Source of the DNA: Capsaspora owczarzaki ATCC 30864
Lineage: Eukaryota > Opisthokonta > Filasterea
Length of the DNA stretch: 64,000 bases
Assembly: GCF_000151315.2 (NCBI RefSeq)
Contig: NW_011887308.1
Location: 470,951-534,950, forward strand
Direction of reading: 5' to 3'
Position numbers and translations under genes: made by a program. Within the stretch, counting starts at the first letter, position 1, and each line of letters opens with the position of its first letter. Shown piece after piece: positions 43,368 through 54,660 of the stretch. The notes beneath the pieces were generated by a model. The model was not told the DNA's origin. It made no database searches and was given only the letters and a program-made list of their open reading frames with translations.

Positions 43368-46300
43368 ATGCTGCAACAAGAGTCGGAAATCACCGCCAAT
43401 GAAACCTGCACCAACATGCATTGTGACACAAGGCTGTTCCAAACAGCGAGTAGTAGCAGACAAAGGGAGGAGGAATTGGTGAAGGTCGAGATTTCCAAGG
43501 GAAACCAATTCGCCAGCCTCGGATCCGCACCGCCAGCGGCTCATGCAGCACCTGCACCAGTAGCTGCGCTGTCGACATCCATCAGTCTCGAATCTGGCAA
43601 CCTCGCACCAGCCTCATCCGTGTCCGATTCACTGTTGTCCTGTTCCTCCTCTGCCGTATTCGCGCACAGCAACACGTCCGCCGTAGCCCCGCCCATCATT
43701 CCCCAACCGTTGTCCGCGGCGCCTCATATTGCCCACTCGCCACCTCACAGCGCAATGCCGTGTGCCTTTCCGAGTGCTCAGATCGCTCCGATCCCCAGCA
43801 CCGAAACAAGCAGCGGAGCATTTGAAGCGAATACCACGCCGCTGGGCGCTGGAGTGCGAGGGCAAGTCCGAGCCCGCTCGCCGTCGCCCAGCCCGACACG
43901 TCTGCACTCGACCTCGGCGTCCTCGGATGCAGACACACTCCAGCCGCACGAAACCAAACGCGTGTGCCTGGCCGAAGCCGAGAACACCGCGTCGGACTCG
44001 ACGATCACTAATCGTTACGGCGCTTTCGGGCGTCATGCAATTTCAGCTTACGTCGCTGCTTTTTCCCAACCCGCAATCCCGACCACACCTCCCTCCACCC
44101 AGCTTGCTCCCGGCACCGGCTCCGTGGACAGTGTTGGCAGTATGGACGTCGCGGGGAGCGCAGGTCGCTCTGCGATGCCACATACCGAGGCTGACGGCCA
44201 GCTAGGGCGTGGACAACAAGCCGCCCCCGCATCAGCCACAAGATCAATCTCAGAGCAAGCGCGGCCCTCGTCGTCGTCGCCCCCAAGCCTCCAGAAGCCT
44301 TTGGCAATGTATGCTCAGTCTGCTACGACTACTAAAGCTGCTGCTGCTACTGCTGCTGCTGCTGCTCAAGTGCATCTCGTGGGCAGCAGCAGCAGCTCGG
44401 AAAGCGTGGGGGAAATCTCCGTGGGTCAAGCCCAGCCAGCCGTGCCACCGGTCGATCCGCCCACCGCTCATGGCCCTGCACTCGGAGGAGAGACTGCAGC
44501 TATAAATGCTGGGGCGAGCAGTGGCCATGCCGCAGCGTCGAGACAGGGAAACGTGTCACCCGACACCGGGCTGCATCGTCTTCTTGCTGTGGCCCAGCAA
44601 GAGCAGCATCAGCTCCAAGCAGCTGGGCAGCCCACTCTTGCTAGCCAATCGCCACCTTCAATGCAGCAGAACTTGGTCCTGGCACCTGGCCGACACTCGC
44701 CTCCGCGCCATTCTCCTCAGCAACTTGTGCAACAGCCCGCAGCAATGGCTCCAGTGCCTGTCAACGCCCAACCCGTGGTCCAGCCACAGCAACACCAACA
44801 GGTGCAACAAGTACAACAAATCATGCAACATCAACATCAACCACAGCAGTATCGTAGCTACCAAAGTTACCCGATGCATCAACCACCGCAGCAACCGCTT
44901 CAACTTCAACACCCGCAACCAATGCAGCAACCAATGCAGCAACCGATGCAGCAACAACAACCGATGCAGCAACAACAACCGATGCAGCAACAACAACAGC
45001 TGCAACAAGTGCAACAGCTGCAGCACCTGCCCGGATTCCAATCGCAAATTGTGCAGAGCGTTTCGGGACAGCTCTTCATGATCCCCGCTCATCACAGCAA
45101 CGAGCCTTCGCAACCACCGCTGCCTCATCTGCTTCACCCACAAGTGCAGATCCGCCAGATTCAGATGCCCCACCAACCACCTCATACGTTGTACGCGCTT
45201 CAGACAGTTACGGGCATGCAGTACTTTACAGCACAGCCGACCCCCATCAACATGCCCCAAATACAGCCACAACAGTTGCCGCAGCAGCAATATTCGCCCT
45301 ACGGTCAACCAACACAGCCCCCGCCCAACTATCAAGCGCAACCGCAGCAGCCGATGCAAGTTATGCAGCATATGCACCAGCCCTTGTTGCAACCAGTAGT
45401 GCCTCAGCAGCACCAGCCGCTCCAGCCGCTCCAACAGCACCAGCAGCACCAGCAATCACTCAGCTTCTCCTCTGGCTCCAACAGCTCGCTTCCCATGGTT
45501 TCAACTCCGCTCAGTTCCAGCTTTGGCAGCCCGCCCGACCACTCTCAGCAACACTGGCTCCCGCAAATGTCTACGCCAGACGCCGCGCTTGCACCTCTGA
45601 CCAGCGCAGGAAGCAGTCAACCATTCAGCCCAGCTGTGGCGGACACTTTCCGGAGCTACGGCGACGCAAAAGATACGGGCGATGCAGAGAGCGACACCGT
45701 TGACGAAGGGGTGGGCGAGGATGCGTATCCTGCCTCTCATGTTGTTTTTCCGACAACTGGCAAGAGGCGCCGGAAAACGTCCACCTACGACACCGGCGTT
45801 TCCAGTGTTGACCTGAAGGAGACGAGTCGCAACCGCCGCTCCTTTGCTTCGCAGGGATCGTCTGTGACATCGCTCCCAGAGCCCATGCAAATCATGCTGG
45901 ACTCTCCGCCACAGCTGTCTGACACGCCGAGTCTCGTCTCAAAAGCAACGCCAAAGGTGACTGCCAAGCCGCTCACTGCACGCAAAACGGCATCACAGGC
46001 CGCGCAGCCAAAGGACAAGGAGCCGTTTCTTCATGTTTGCGTCGCGCCTCCTTCCCTCATCGATTTGTTTGCAAACTCCAATACGTATCCCATGTACGAA
46101 CACAAGACGGACAAATCGCTGCTGCCCTTCGAATGCTTCCGGAATTCGTCTCTTGAAAGTAGGTCCCAATCCAAACTAAACTGAGAAGCATTTGAGTTTG
46201 TGTGTGTTGTTTGGCTTGCCACTTGGATGCTGACGATTCTCATTTCATTGCCACACACAAACTCTGCCATCAGGTCCTTTCTTTGTGCGCCTCATTCCTC

Positions 46301-46869
46301 GCGAAAACGATCTGCCAATCGTTCACCCTCGCCTCGGAGGTCTGCGCTTGTCGGGAACACACGTCCAAAACCTCTTCCTCACCGAATACGGTCGCGGCGA
46401 CAAGGAGGCGGTCTGGCGCATTTCTGGCAATGTCAATTCTCTTGCTCTCACCGTGCTCGCGGTCGATGGCAAGCCCAAGTACGTGACGTACACGGCCCGC
46501 GAGCGAGTAGATCGCGGCGCTGCCGGCTCAGCCCGACGCAACCGCGTCATCCGCCTGGTGCATGAGATTATTTCCCCCGACCATTCTGATGGTATGTTTG
46601 AGTTTGGGTTGGTGGATTCCCGGCTGGGTGCTGTTCTCACTTTTTCTTTTTTGGAAATTGTTTCGTTTGCTGTTTTTGTTGTTTTTGTTGGCGTTTTGCT
46701 TTGTTTTGTTTTGCCAATGCTCGTACAAACAGAGCCACTGCTGATGCTCGTGCTGTGCATTAACAACCTCGAGACAGAAATTGTTGGGCATCCCGCGGGA
46801 GTGGCGTTGAACGCTCTCACGCGCTGGATTCAACGCAACCGAAATGCTCGTCGCTCGGACGACGAGTAG
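43368..46869 (+). CDS. Large Gln-rich protein with an unrecognised conserved-looking C-terminal domain
   Basis: Three exons, 43368-46158, 46274-46591 and 46733-46869, give about 1081 residues. The ATG at 43368 is the first after a T-rich leader. Residues 1-780 are low-complexity: Ser-Ala-Pro first, then dense Gln and Met-Gln-Pro repeats (PMQQQQPMQQQQP). A basic KRRRKTSTYDT segment near 850 could be a nuclear signal. The last 230 residues look globular: EPFLHVCVAPPSLIDLF, PFFVRLIPRENDLPIVHPRL, GLRLSGTHVQNLFLTEYGRG, WRISGNVNSLALTVLAV, then EPLLMLVLCINNLET. A Gln-rich activation-like region plus a compact C-terminal domain suggests a transcription regulator, but I do not recognise the domain and assign no function. 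Confidence 0.7.
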
Positions 46870-46891
46870 CCAAAGTCTTTGTTGCGTCTTT

Positions 46892-47017
<126 letters not shown>

Positions 47018-47228
47018 CCCCCTTGATTTACGATTCCTTGACTGCATTGTGGTATTTTATGAATAGATTTAAATTCCAAAGCAGTAAATTTACACGTTTT
47101 GTTGCGTCTGAGCGACTTTGGATTGTTCCAAATTCGTAGCAATAGATGTTGTCACTCACTCCCCCTTTTCCACACACAACCCCCCCCCCTCCCGCTTTCC
47201 CCATCAAAAACCAAGCGCAAGAAGAACC

Positions 47229-49825
47229 ATGAGCGACGATGCGAATCTGATTGAAGGCGCGACTGTTGTTGCCCGGGCTCTGGCGCAGCAGGGTGTGCAG
47301 TTCCTCTTTGGCGTCGTTGGCATCCCAGTGATTGGCGTGCGTAACCCATCCATCCTTCATCTCGCTGGAAGGAGTCATCTTGGATGCGTGTCTTTGTGTC
47401 GTAGCCCCTGTCCCCCCTTCCCAGTTCCCGCGGCTGTGGCTGACTGTTTTGCACTGAGTGTGACTGTTCTGGGTTGGGTTGGGTTGAGCTTTCAGAGCAA
47501 AGTCAGCAACAACGGCAACAACCAATTTGGAGCAATGTTCCTCCGCTTCCGCCTTTTGTGCTTCGTCGCTGACTTGCTTTTTTTTTGTCGGCTTTTGTCG
47601 TTGATTTTGTGTTGATTTTGTGTTGATTTTAACGCTGCATTCTGTGGAATAACCGCAGCTTGCAGCAGCCGCACAGGCTGAGGGAATCACGTACATTGGC
47701 ATGCGCAACGAGCAGGCTGCCAGTTACGCGGCAGGCGCCGTCGGCTATCTCACGGTAAGGCGATCGAGTTACCTTGCCAATCCTACTACTACCTACTTTT
47801 ACTACTACTACTGGACGGGGGACCGTCTTGGAGTCGTTGGAATCGGTGGGCTCTGAACCAAAGAGATTCACGACCAAATCTCACACTGTGATTCTTGAAC
47901 GAGATCACAGGGTCATCCTGGTGCGTGCCTCGCTGTCTCGGGTCCCGGCATGATTCATGCGCTGGCAGGCATGGCAAACGCCTGGTCGAATTGCTGGCCC
48001 ATGATTCTGCTCGGCGGTGCATGGTAGGTTTTTTTGCCGAATCGCCTTTGTCTGAGTGATGTTGCTCACGTTTGTTGCGACGGGCGCAGCGATACATTCT
48101 ATGAGGGCATGGGCGGCTTCCAAGAGTTTCCGCAGGTAAACAAACTGCCGCCAGTGCAATGAATATCTGCAAAGCAAACCTGACTTGTCATGAACGCCTC
48201 TTTCCACGCGTTAGGTTGAAGCTGCTCGTCTCTACTCCAAGTTCTCGGCCAGACCCAGCAGCATTGACCGTATCCCATTCTACATTGAGCGCGCTGTGCG
48301 TCTCACCACCTACGGCCGGCCCGGAGCTGCCTACATTGATCTTCCCGGCGACATGCTCACTGGCAAAGGTAAAAACAACGATGAGTTGACAACAGAAGCG
48401 GTATTGTCACCGCCTTGCCGCCCCCCCCCCCAAATCTCATTCCTCATTTCGTTTGATTTCTTTTGATTTCTTGTGATTTCTTGTGATTCCTTCACAGTCC
48501 CCGAGTCCAGCGTGCAGTATGTACCCCGCTGCCCGCCGGCGCCGCGATCTCTCGCGTGCCCGAAAGCAATCGCTGATGCGATTCAACTCTTGAAATCCGC
48601 AAAGCAGCCGCTGGTGGTCATTGGCAAGGGCGCGGCATTCGGGCGTGCTGAAACGAATGCCAAGCGATTCGTTGAGGAGACTGGCATGCCATTTTTGCCG
48701 ACGCCCATGGGTAAAGGCGTGCTGGACGACCAGCACGAACAGTGCGTTGCAGCTGCTCGCTCCAAAGCGCTGCAGTCCGCGGACGTGATTGTCCTGCTTG
48801 GCGCTCGCTTGAACTGGATGCTCCATTTTGGCGAGGAGCCTCGATTCCGCAAGGACGTCAAGATCATTCAAGTCGAGCTTTGCCCTGAAGAGTTTCACGG
48901 ATCGGTACCGGTTGCCGTGGCGCTCAACGGCCATGTCGATTCGGTGCTTGAGCAGCTGGTGAACGCGCTCGGTCAATCCAAGCCTGCGTGGAAGCACGCG
49001 CGCACCTCGCCATGGTGGAAGTCGCTCTCGGAGAAGGTGGAGCAGAATCGCATCGTGAGCGCCGAGCTCGCCAAGTCGGACGAAATGCCCATGACGTACT
49101 ACCGCGTGTTTGGAGAAATCGTGCCCCAGCTCCCGCCCCACGCCGTCATCGTGTCGGAGGGCGCCAACACGATGGATATCGGCCGAACCGTCATTCCCAA
49201 CCGCTACCCGCGCCACCGGCTTGACGCCGGTACCTTCGGAACCATGGGTGTTGGCCTCGGCTTTGCGATTGCCGCGGCGCTTGTGTACCCCGATCGGCAG
49301 GTTGTCTGCATTGAAGGAGACTCTGCCTTTGGCTTTTCCGGACTCGAGATTGAAACTGCGGTGCGCTTGCAGCTCCCCATTGTCTTTGTCGTTGTCAACA
49401 ACAATGGCATCTACGGCGGCTTTGACCAGGAAACCTGGGCTGCCAACCAGCAGGAAGGCAGCCCCGCTCCCGGAAACTGCCTGTTGCCGAACGCGCGCTA
49501 CGAGCGTGTGGCGGAGGCGTTTGGCGGCAAGGGTTATTTTGCCACAACCCCCGACGAGCTTCGATCTGCATTCCGCGAAGCGATTGGCAACAAGAAGCAA
49601 GTGTCGTTGGTGAATGTCATGATCAGTCCATACGCCGTTCGCAAGCCGCAGGTCAGTCATTTGTTGAATCGGAGAGGGATTATTTTTGTTTTGTTTTTTT
49701 GTTTTTGGTTGTTTTTTTTTTTTGTCGAAATTTGATTTGGTGGTGCAGCACATTTACTCACAATCTTGTTGCTCTTGGTTGTGCTTTAGGAGCACGAGTG
49801 GTTGACACGCAAGTCAAAGTTGTAA
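47229..49825 (+). CDS. HACL1: 2-hydroxyacyl-CoA lyase, peroxisomal
   Basis: Seven exons, 47229-47336, 47659-47754, 47911-48023, 48090-48135, 48215-48368, 48498-49651 and 49790-49825, give about 568 residues, close to the human enzyme's 578. This thiamine-diphosphate enzyme cleaves 2-hydroxyacyl-CoA to formyl-CoA and an aldehyde in peroxisomal alpha-oxidation of phytanic acid and 2-hydroxy fatty acids. Visible are the N-terminal [17 protein letters not shown] with the cofactor-activating Glu, the family signature [24 protein letters not shown], and the C-terminal binding motif [16 protein letters not shown]...VNNNG. The last three residues, encoded by a separate 36-bp exon, are SKL, a perfect PTS1 signal. 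It is convergent with the AIRAPL gene 89 bp away. Confidence 0.95.
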
Positions 49826-49914
49826 AAAAACACAAGAGAAAACAAGTCAATGCCATTTGGGATTTTTAATTGTATACAGTTTGCTGTCAATAAATACAAA
49901 GAGTTGGACTCCAC

Positions 49915-51322
49915 CTAGCTCACGCAACAACCTGACTCGCTATTCGAAGCTTGCTGCTGTTGTTGCTGTTGCTGTTGCTGTTGCCGGCGACGCTGTTGCT
50001 CGGCCAAAGACTGCTGCATGGCGCGCTGGAGCTCGATATCTTCTTCACTCAGATTAGAGCCATCTGGAGCATTGCTTGTCGGTCCACTGCTGCTGGAAAT
50101 GCGTGCTGACTCGGCAAGGGCGCGCGCCAAAGCCTCGTCCTCGCTCAAGCCGCCGTTGGCATGGACTGCGCTTGCTGGTGCCCGATTGGATGGGGCGTTT
50201 GTCTGTCGCAGGCTTCGCTCTTCCGCAAGTTGTCTACCAGTTGTGTTCATCGCGCCCTGCTGCGGTCGCGTGTTGGATTTGGCAGCGCTCGGTGCTGGAG
50301 TCGTCCGCTGTCAACCCCCCCCCCAAAAAAAAAAGAAAAAAAAAAAGAAGAAGAAGAAGCAACGGCATGCACACGGTGAGTTTCTGCTACTCGCAATCCA
50401 TGTAAATGCGCAGAACAAGCACAGCACAGTTGCACAACAAATCCGTACAGAAGCAGCGGGTTGAGCTGGGGTTGAGCGGAACGGCCCGGAACCTTGGTTT
50501 CGTTGCTGGGACGCTCCCGCCTGTGCGGAGCACTGGTGGTCTTGCTCGATGCGATGCTTCAGACAATAATTCTTCCGGCAGGTTGCGCACCGCATTGGCA
50601 TGGCCTCTTTCGTCTTGCAATTCTGGAAGCTGCAGGCGTTTGCGAAAATCTTGGTCGCTGTTGCTGCAGGGGTCGCACAGCCACCGTTGATATGCTCTTC
50701 CATCTGTTTCACAATGGTTGGTTTTGTTTTTCTTGTCACGGGTCAGAGCCACAGACACCCATCAAGAGCACAGAAGGGTTGGATTTCCAGACGACTGACC
50801 GCGAGGTTTGGATCCATGCCCTTGCGAGGGACGGGCACTGGCTTGCCGCATATTGGGCACTCTGGAACACGGGCATCCTTTGTGTATGCTTCAGGGCAGG
50901 TGTGATCCGTGTACGCGCGGTGCTCGGCACTGCAGTCAAGCAGAAGTACGCACAGAGGTTTGGTGAGTGAACAACCACAGAGCTTGAAGCCCCACTGCGC
51001 GAGTTGAGTTGGAGTCCAACCCGTGTCGCATGATGAAGCAAAGTCGCGAATGCTCTGATTGTAAAGATGTGCTCGGGGGCTGGCAGCATGATCGTCGCCA
51101 TCATCGGTCAACAAGCAGAACTTACCAGTGAATTCGATGACACGCGTCGCAAGTGTACGGCAGGAAGTCTGCAGGTTGATCAACAAAAGCGAATGGTGGA
51201 TTGAGAACAAACAGTCAAGGTCAAGACATTGATGATGATGGTGATGGTGGTGATGATGATGAGGGGATTGACTGACCGAGCTGCTTGCAGGTCGTCACTG
51301 CGCAGTGCGTGCCGAAATCCAT
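49915..51322 (-). CDS. ZFAND2B: AN1-type zinc-finger protein with UIMs and CaaX box (AIRAPL/ZFAND2B type)
   Basis: Five minus-strand exons, 51277-51322, 51128-51170, 50800-50929, 50449-50703 and 49915-50307, join in phase to about 288 residues. Two AN1 zinc fingers are complete: one near residues 6-48 (HCAVTTCKQLDFLPYTCDAC, then CAEHRAYTDHTCP) and one at about 88-125 (CSFQNCKTKEAMPMRCATC, YCLKHRIEQDHQC). Between them is PECPICGKPVPVPRKG. Two ubiquitin-interacting motifs follow (LSEDEALARALAES and EDIELQRAMQQSLAE), then poly-Gln. The final residues CCVS form a CaaX box, as in AIRAPL, which is prenylated, sits on the ER membrane and helps the proteasome and p97/Cdc48 handle non-inserted or misfolded proteins. 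The UIMs plus CaaX favour ZFAND2B over ZFAND2A. Confidence 0.9.
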
Positions 51323-51603
51323 CACGACTGCGAAGACGAGATGGAAAGACTGTTCCGCCGAACTTAACAGTGATCACCAATGTTGTTGCTGTTGCTGTTC
51401 AGCCAGCGATATCCACTGCAAAATCGCAGGAGCCATTTCTGATTTTTTTTATTATAGTTGCCTTTGTCAGACCCGCTCAGACTGACGATTTCAATTGAGC
51501 TGGCTGAGTTTTCGCGCCCCATTCCCTTCCTCCCCCCCCCTCCTTCGCACCTCCGCGCTCCTCAATTCAGTCAGTCTAGCGAGCAGCACCTCCCCACCAC
51601 CAA

Positions 51604-54118
51604 ATGGACGCCACCACGCCGCGGCGAAGTAACGCTGGATCGCCTGCTCCGCAGTCAAATGCCGCTGCTGCTGCTGCTGCCGCCGCCGCTTCTGCTGCTG
51701 CCGCTGCCGCCTCTGCCGCTGCCGCAGCTGCGTCTGGGACAGCGTCGCCCGCGTCGTCGCTTGCCGCGTCGCTGCTGGGCGGGTCGTCCGTCCTCGCCGT
51801 CGCGTCACCGGGCATGTACATTGAAAACCTCTTCGTTTATAACGCGATCTTCGGTCCGACAGAAGAGACCGAGCACGAGAAGATTGTCTTCTACCACCCG
51901 AGCGACGTCCCGCTCGACACCAAGATCAAGCAAGTCGGTCTCTGTGAAGCCCTTGTCAAGTTTGCCGCGTGAGTGCCGTGGATACTGGCAGTGATTGGGG
52001 AGCGATTGGGGTACAACCAGACCCAACCAGACCAGCTGACCAATTCACTCACTCACTCACTCACTCCACTCGCTCCACTCACATCGACTTGGAACATTTG
52101 TGTGGTTTTTTTTTTGGGGGGGGCGGTGTTGGCGCTGCAGAACATTCTCGGTGGACAGGCCGTGCGAAAGCATGCATAGCATGAGGTCCAGGCAGGTCTT
52201 CTTTGAGCCAGAGCCGGAATACTGGATGGTCATGGTAACGTGCGCGCGCAAACGCCGAGTTGGCACACAGCAATGCATCTCACATGTGCGATCGTTTTGT
52301 TTGCAGACGGTCACGGTGCCAGTCACGTTGAAGACAGGCAAGGACGGTCGCCAAGTGGAAGAATTTGCAGAAGAGGATGTCCAGGACAACATTCTGCTCA
52401 CTGCATTGCATCAGAGTTATGCCATGTTCAAGGTGAGGCGCTTTTCTTGATTTGATTGCGTGTGCTTGGGTTGCAGCAAAAAAAAAAGCGAGGAGACTCA
52501 TTTTCCTTCGAACCCCTCCGGAAAACCATCGCACAGCTCTTCAATGGCCGATTCACGGACATTTACTCGCAATTCAGTCTCAAGATCTTGAGGCACAAGC
52601 TGCAAGAGTTCTTTCCCCGCTATTTGACGTCTCTTCGAACAGAGCACTTTGATTTGCTGACTGCCTGCAACGGTACAGTTTTTTTTTTTTAGTTTTTTTT
52701 TTTTTTTTTGTGTGTGTGTGTGTGTGTGCGTGTGTTTTCGACTGCGAATCGACGCTGCATTGTTTGATACCCATGATCTCATTCCGTTGAATTCCACCAC
52801 CATCAGGCATCCAGTTCATGCCGCTGGACAAGAACACTTATCTTCGAGTGCAATGCTTTGTCAACCTGACCGAAACCACCTTTCCCCAAATCAAGCATAC
52901 CGTCTTCCTGCACAACGAGCACCTAATATGGTCGGGCCTCGAGCAAGACGATATGCGCACGCTGTATCGACTGCTGACGAGTGGGTTCTTGTCGGCCACG
53001 CTCACGGGCAGCTCTGAGGTGAGATTTTGTCGTTGCTCGTTTCGGAAAAGACCGCTCCACCCCAATTGTTGCCTCGCGCTTGACTAAAAGGTTTGTCTCC
53101 AACACACAGCCTGGAAGTCGAACGACAAAGGGTGGAAAGGCATCCGCGACAGGCGGCAGCGGCAGCGGAACAAACATTAGTCTTTTCCAGCAACAACAGC
53201 AAGCAGCGTTGCGCGAAATGCAACCCTTCCTGCTGTCAAACCGTGTGGGATACATCACTGGTCCTGAGGACTTGTCCGATCCCGACACCCCCGTCAATGC
53301 GCCCCAATTATTTGTCGAATCGGCCCAGGACGGCGAGTCGCTTCACCTTATCATTTATCAGTCTAATAACGCCATTGTCTGCTTCCTCGTGGACGCATCG
53401 GTCCACTTTGACATTAAATTCTACCGCGACCTGGACAGCTACATTGCACCGCAAGTGCGGGGGCTGTCTGAGACGATTTCCGAACACTTGGCCAAGCGGA
53501 GCGCAGTGTAAGGGATTGTTTGTCAGCACTTGTCAAAGTGTTTGTATCGTTTTGCTCGAGTTGGTTGCTCATCCTGTGGGGTGATGTATGCTTCCTGGTA
53601 GCGAGAGCCACTACCGCTACATTTACTACAACCACATGAACCTGGCGCTCAAATCGACCATGCACAACAAGCGGCAGCTTACCGTGCCGCCAGATGTGTT
53701 GCGGATTCTGAGCGACATGCGATCCCATTTCGAAAAGTCAGTCAGCTGTTGTGTTTGGTGTTGGAGGCGGGGGGAAAGTTTCGGGTGTTTGTTGCGCTCA
53801 TCTTGATGGGGTTTTCATTCCCTGCTGCAGATCTCCACTGACGCACGAGCTTGTGGTCAAAATGCTCAGCGACTGCTGGGTTGTTGGTCGCAAATCCGAA
53901 CAACGTGAAATCTTTGTCATGCTTCAGCAGAAGAATGCCAATCTCATTGAGATCAATGGTATGGAGAGGGGATTGGCTTGTTTTCGTGGCTCGTTGCTGT
54001 AGCGCTCCGCTCATCTCACTTTGTCTCTCTGTGCTTCATTGCTTTGTCTCTTTGGTTGATATCAGACGAGGTCCGGCGGCTGTGCATGACCTTGTTCAAC
54101 AACATTTTCCTGGAGTAA
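51604..54118 (+). CDS. CCZ1: CCZ1, subunit of the Mon1-Ccz1 Rab7 exchange factor
   Basis: Nine exons, 51604-51968, 52141-52234, 52307-52432, 52477-52672, 52807-53018, 53110-53507, 53602-53736, 53831-53958 and 54066-54118, give about 568 residues. CCZ1 with MON1 activates Rab7 on late endosomes and autophagosomes. The first longin domain reads FVYNAIFGPTEETEHEKIVFYHP, then KQVGLCEALVKFAATFSV and EPEYWMVM. Later blocks are close to the human protein: LFNGRF, FFPRYLTSL, FMPLDKNTYL, LHNEHLIWSGLEQDDMRTLY, and near the end KSTMHNKRQ and WVVGRKSEQREIF. The first 65 residues are a polyalanine-rich extension absent from human CCZ1 (482 residues). It is head-to-head with AIRAPL, with 281 bp between start codons. 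Confidence 0.93.
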
Positions 54119-54660
54119 CTTGTTCGATCTGCGAAGATTGTTGTTTTTTCTCTTGTCTTTCCTTGGTGTCTTGTTTTTGTTTTGTTTGTTATTTTTTTTT
54201 CCAACTCTTTTGCCCAAAACTTTTGTTCATCGTATTACACTTTTTATTCTCTGAGTTTTCCAGTCTTGTGCTGGTGGGTGAGGTGGTCTCTCAAACCAGT
54301 CGTCTAAAAGCCAGTATTGGGGTGGACTTTGGCGTTCTCCCTCTTCATCCCCCCTTCCCACCGCCCCACCCCCTACCTCCCTCGCCTCTTTCTCGTTGAC
54401 TGGCTGGCTCTTGATCTTGCGACTGGTGAGTTTGCTGATGATCAGCCTCGACGGCTCGACCGCTCAATCACAATCGACGACTTGTGTGCTTTTGAATCCC
54501 TCTTGTCACCGTTTGGCGCGCTCGCTCGCATTTTCCAAGTCTGCCTCCGCTACTGCACTTTGCATCCATCTCCCCTCAGTTGGCGATCCTTCACTCTGCT
54601 CACTCTGAACGCCCTCGCGTCCTGGCTCGTAGAACTTTCAACGAATCGATAAGGCTTCCA
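54119..54660. other. Intergenic region between CCZ1 and the LENG8-like gene
   Basis: T-rich sequence follows the CCZ1 stop, with pyrimidine-rich stretches at about 54340-54390. An in-frame extension upstream of the chosen LENG8 start exists from about 54580 but begins without an ATG and reads like leader. No separate gene is supported. Confidence 0.5.

Noticed and set aside
44658-45455. A Leu-rich minus-strand frame of 265 codons
   Set aside because: It is the reverse complement of CAG/CAA-rich poly-Gln coding sequence and has no independent support.
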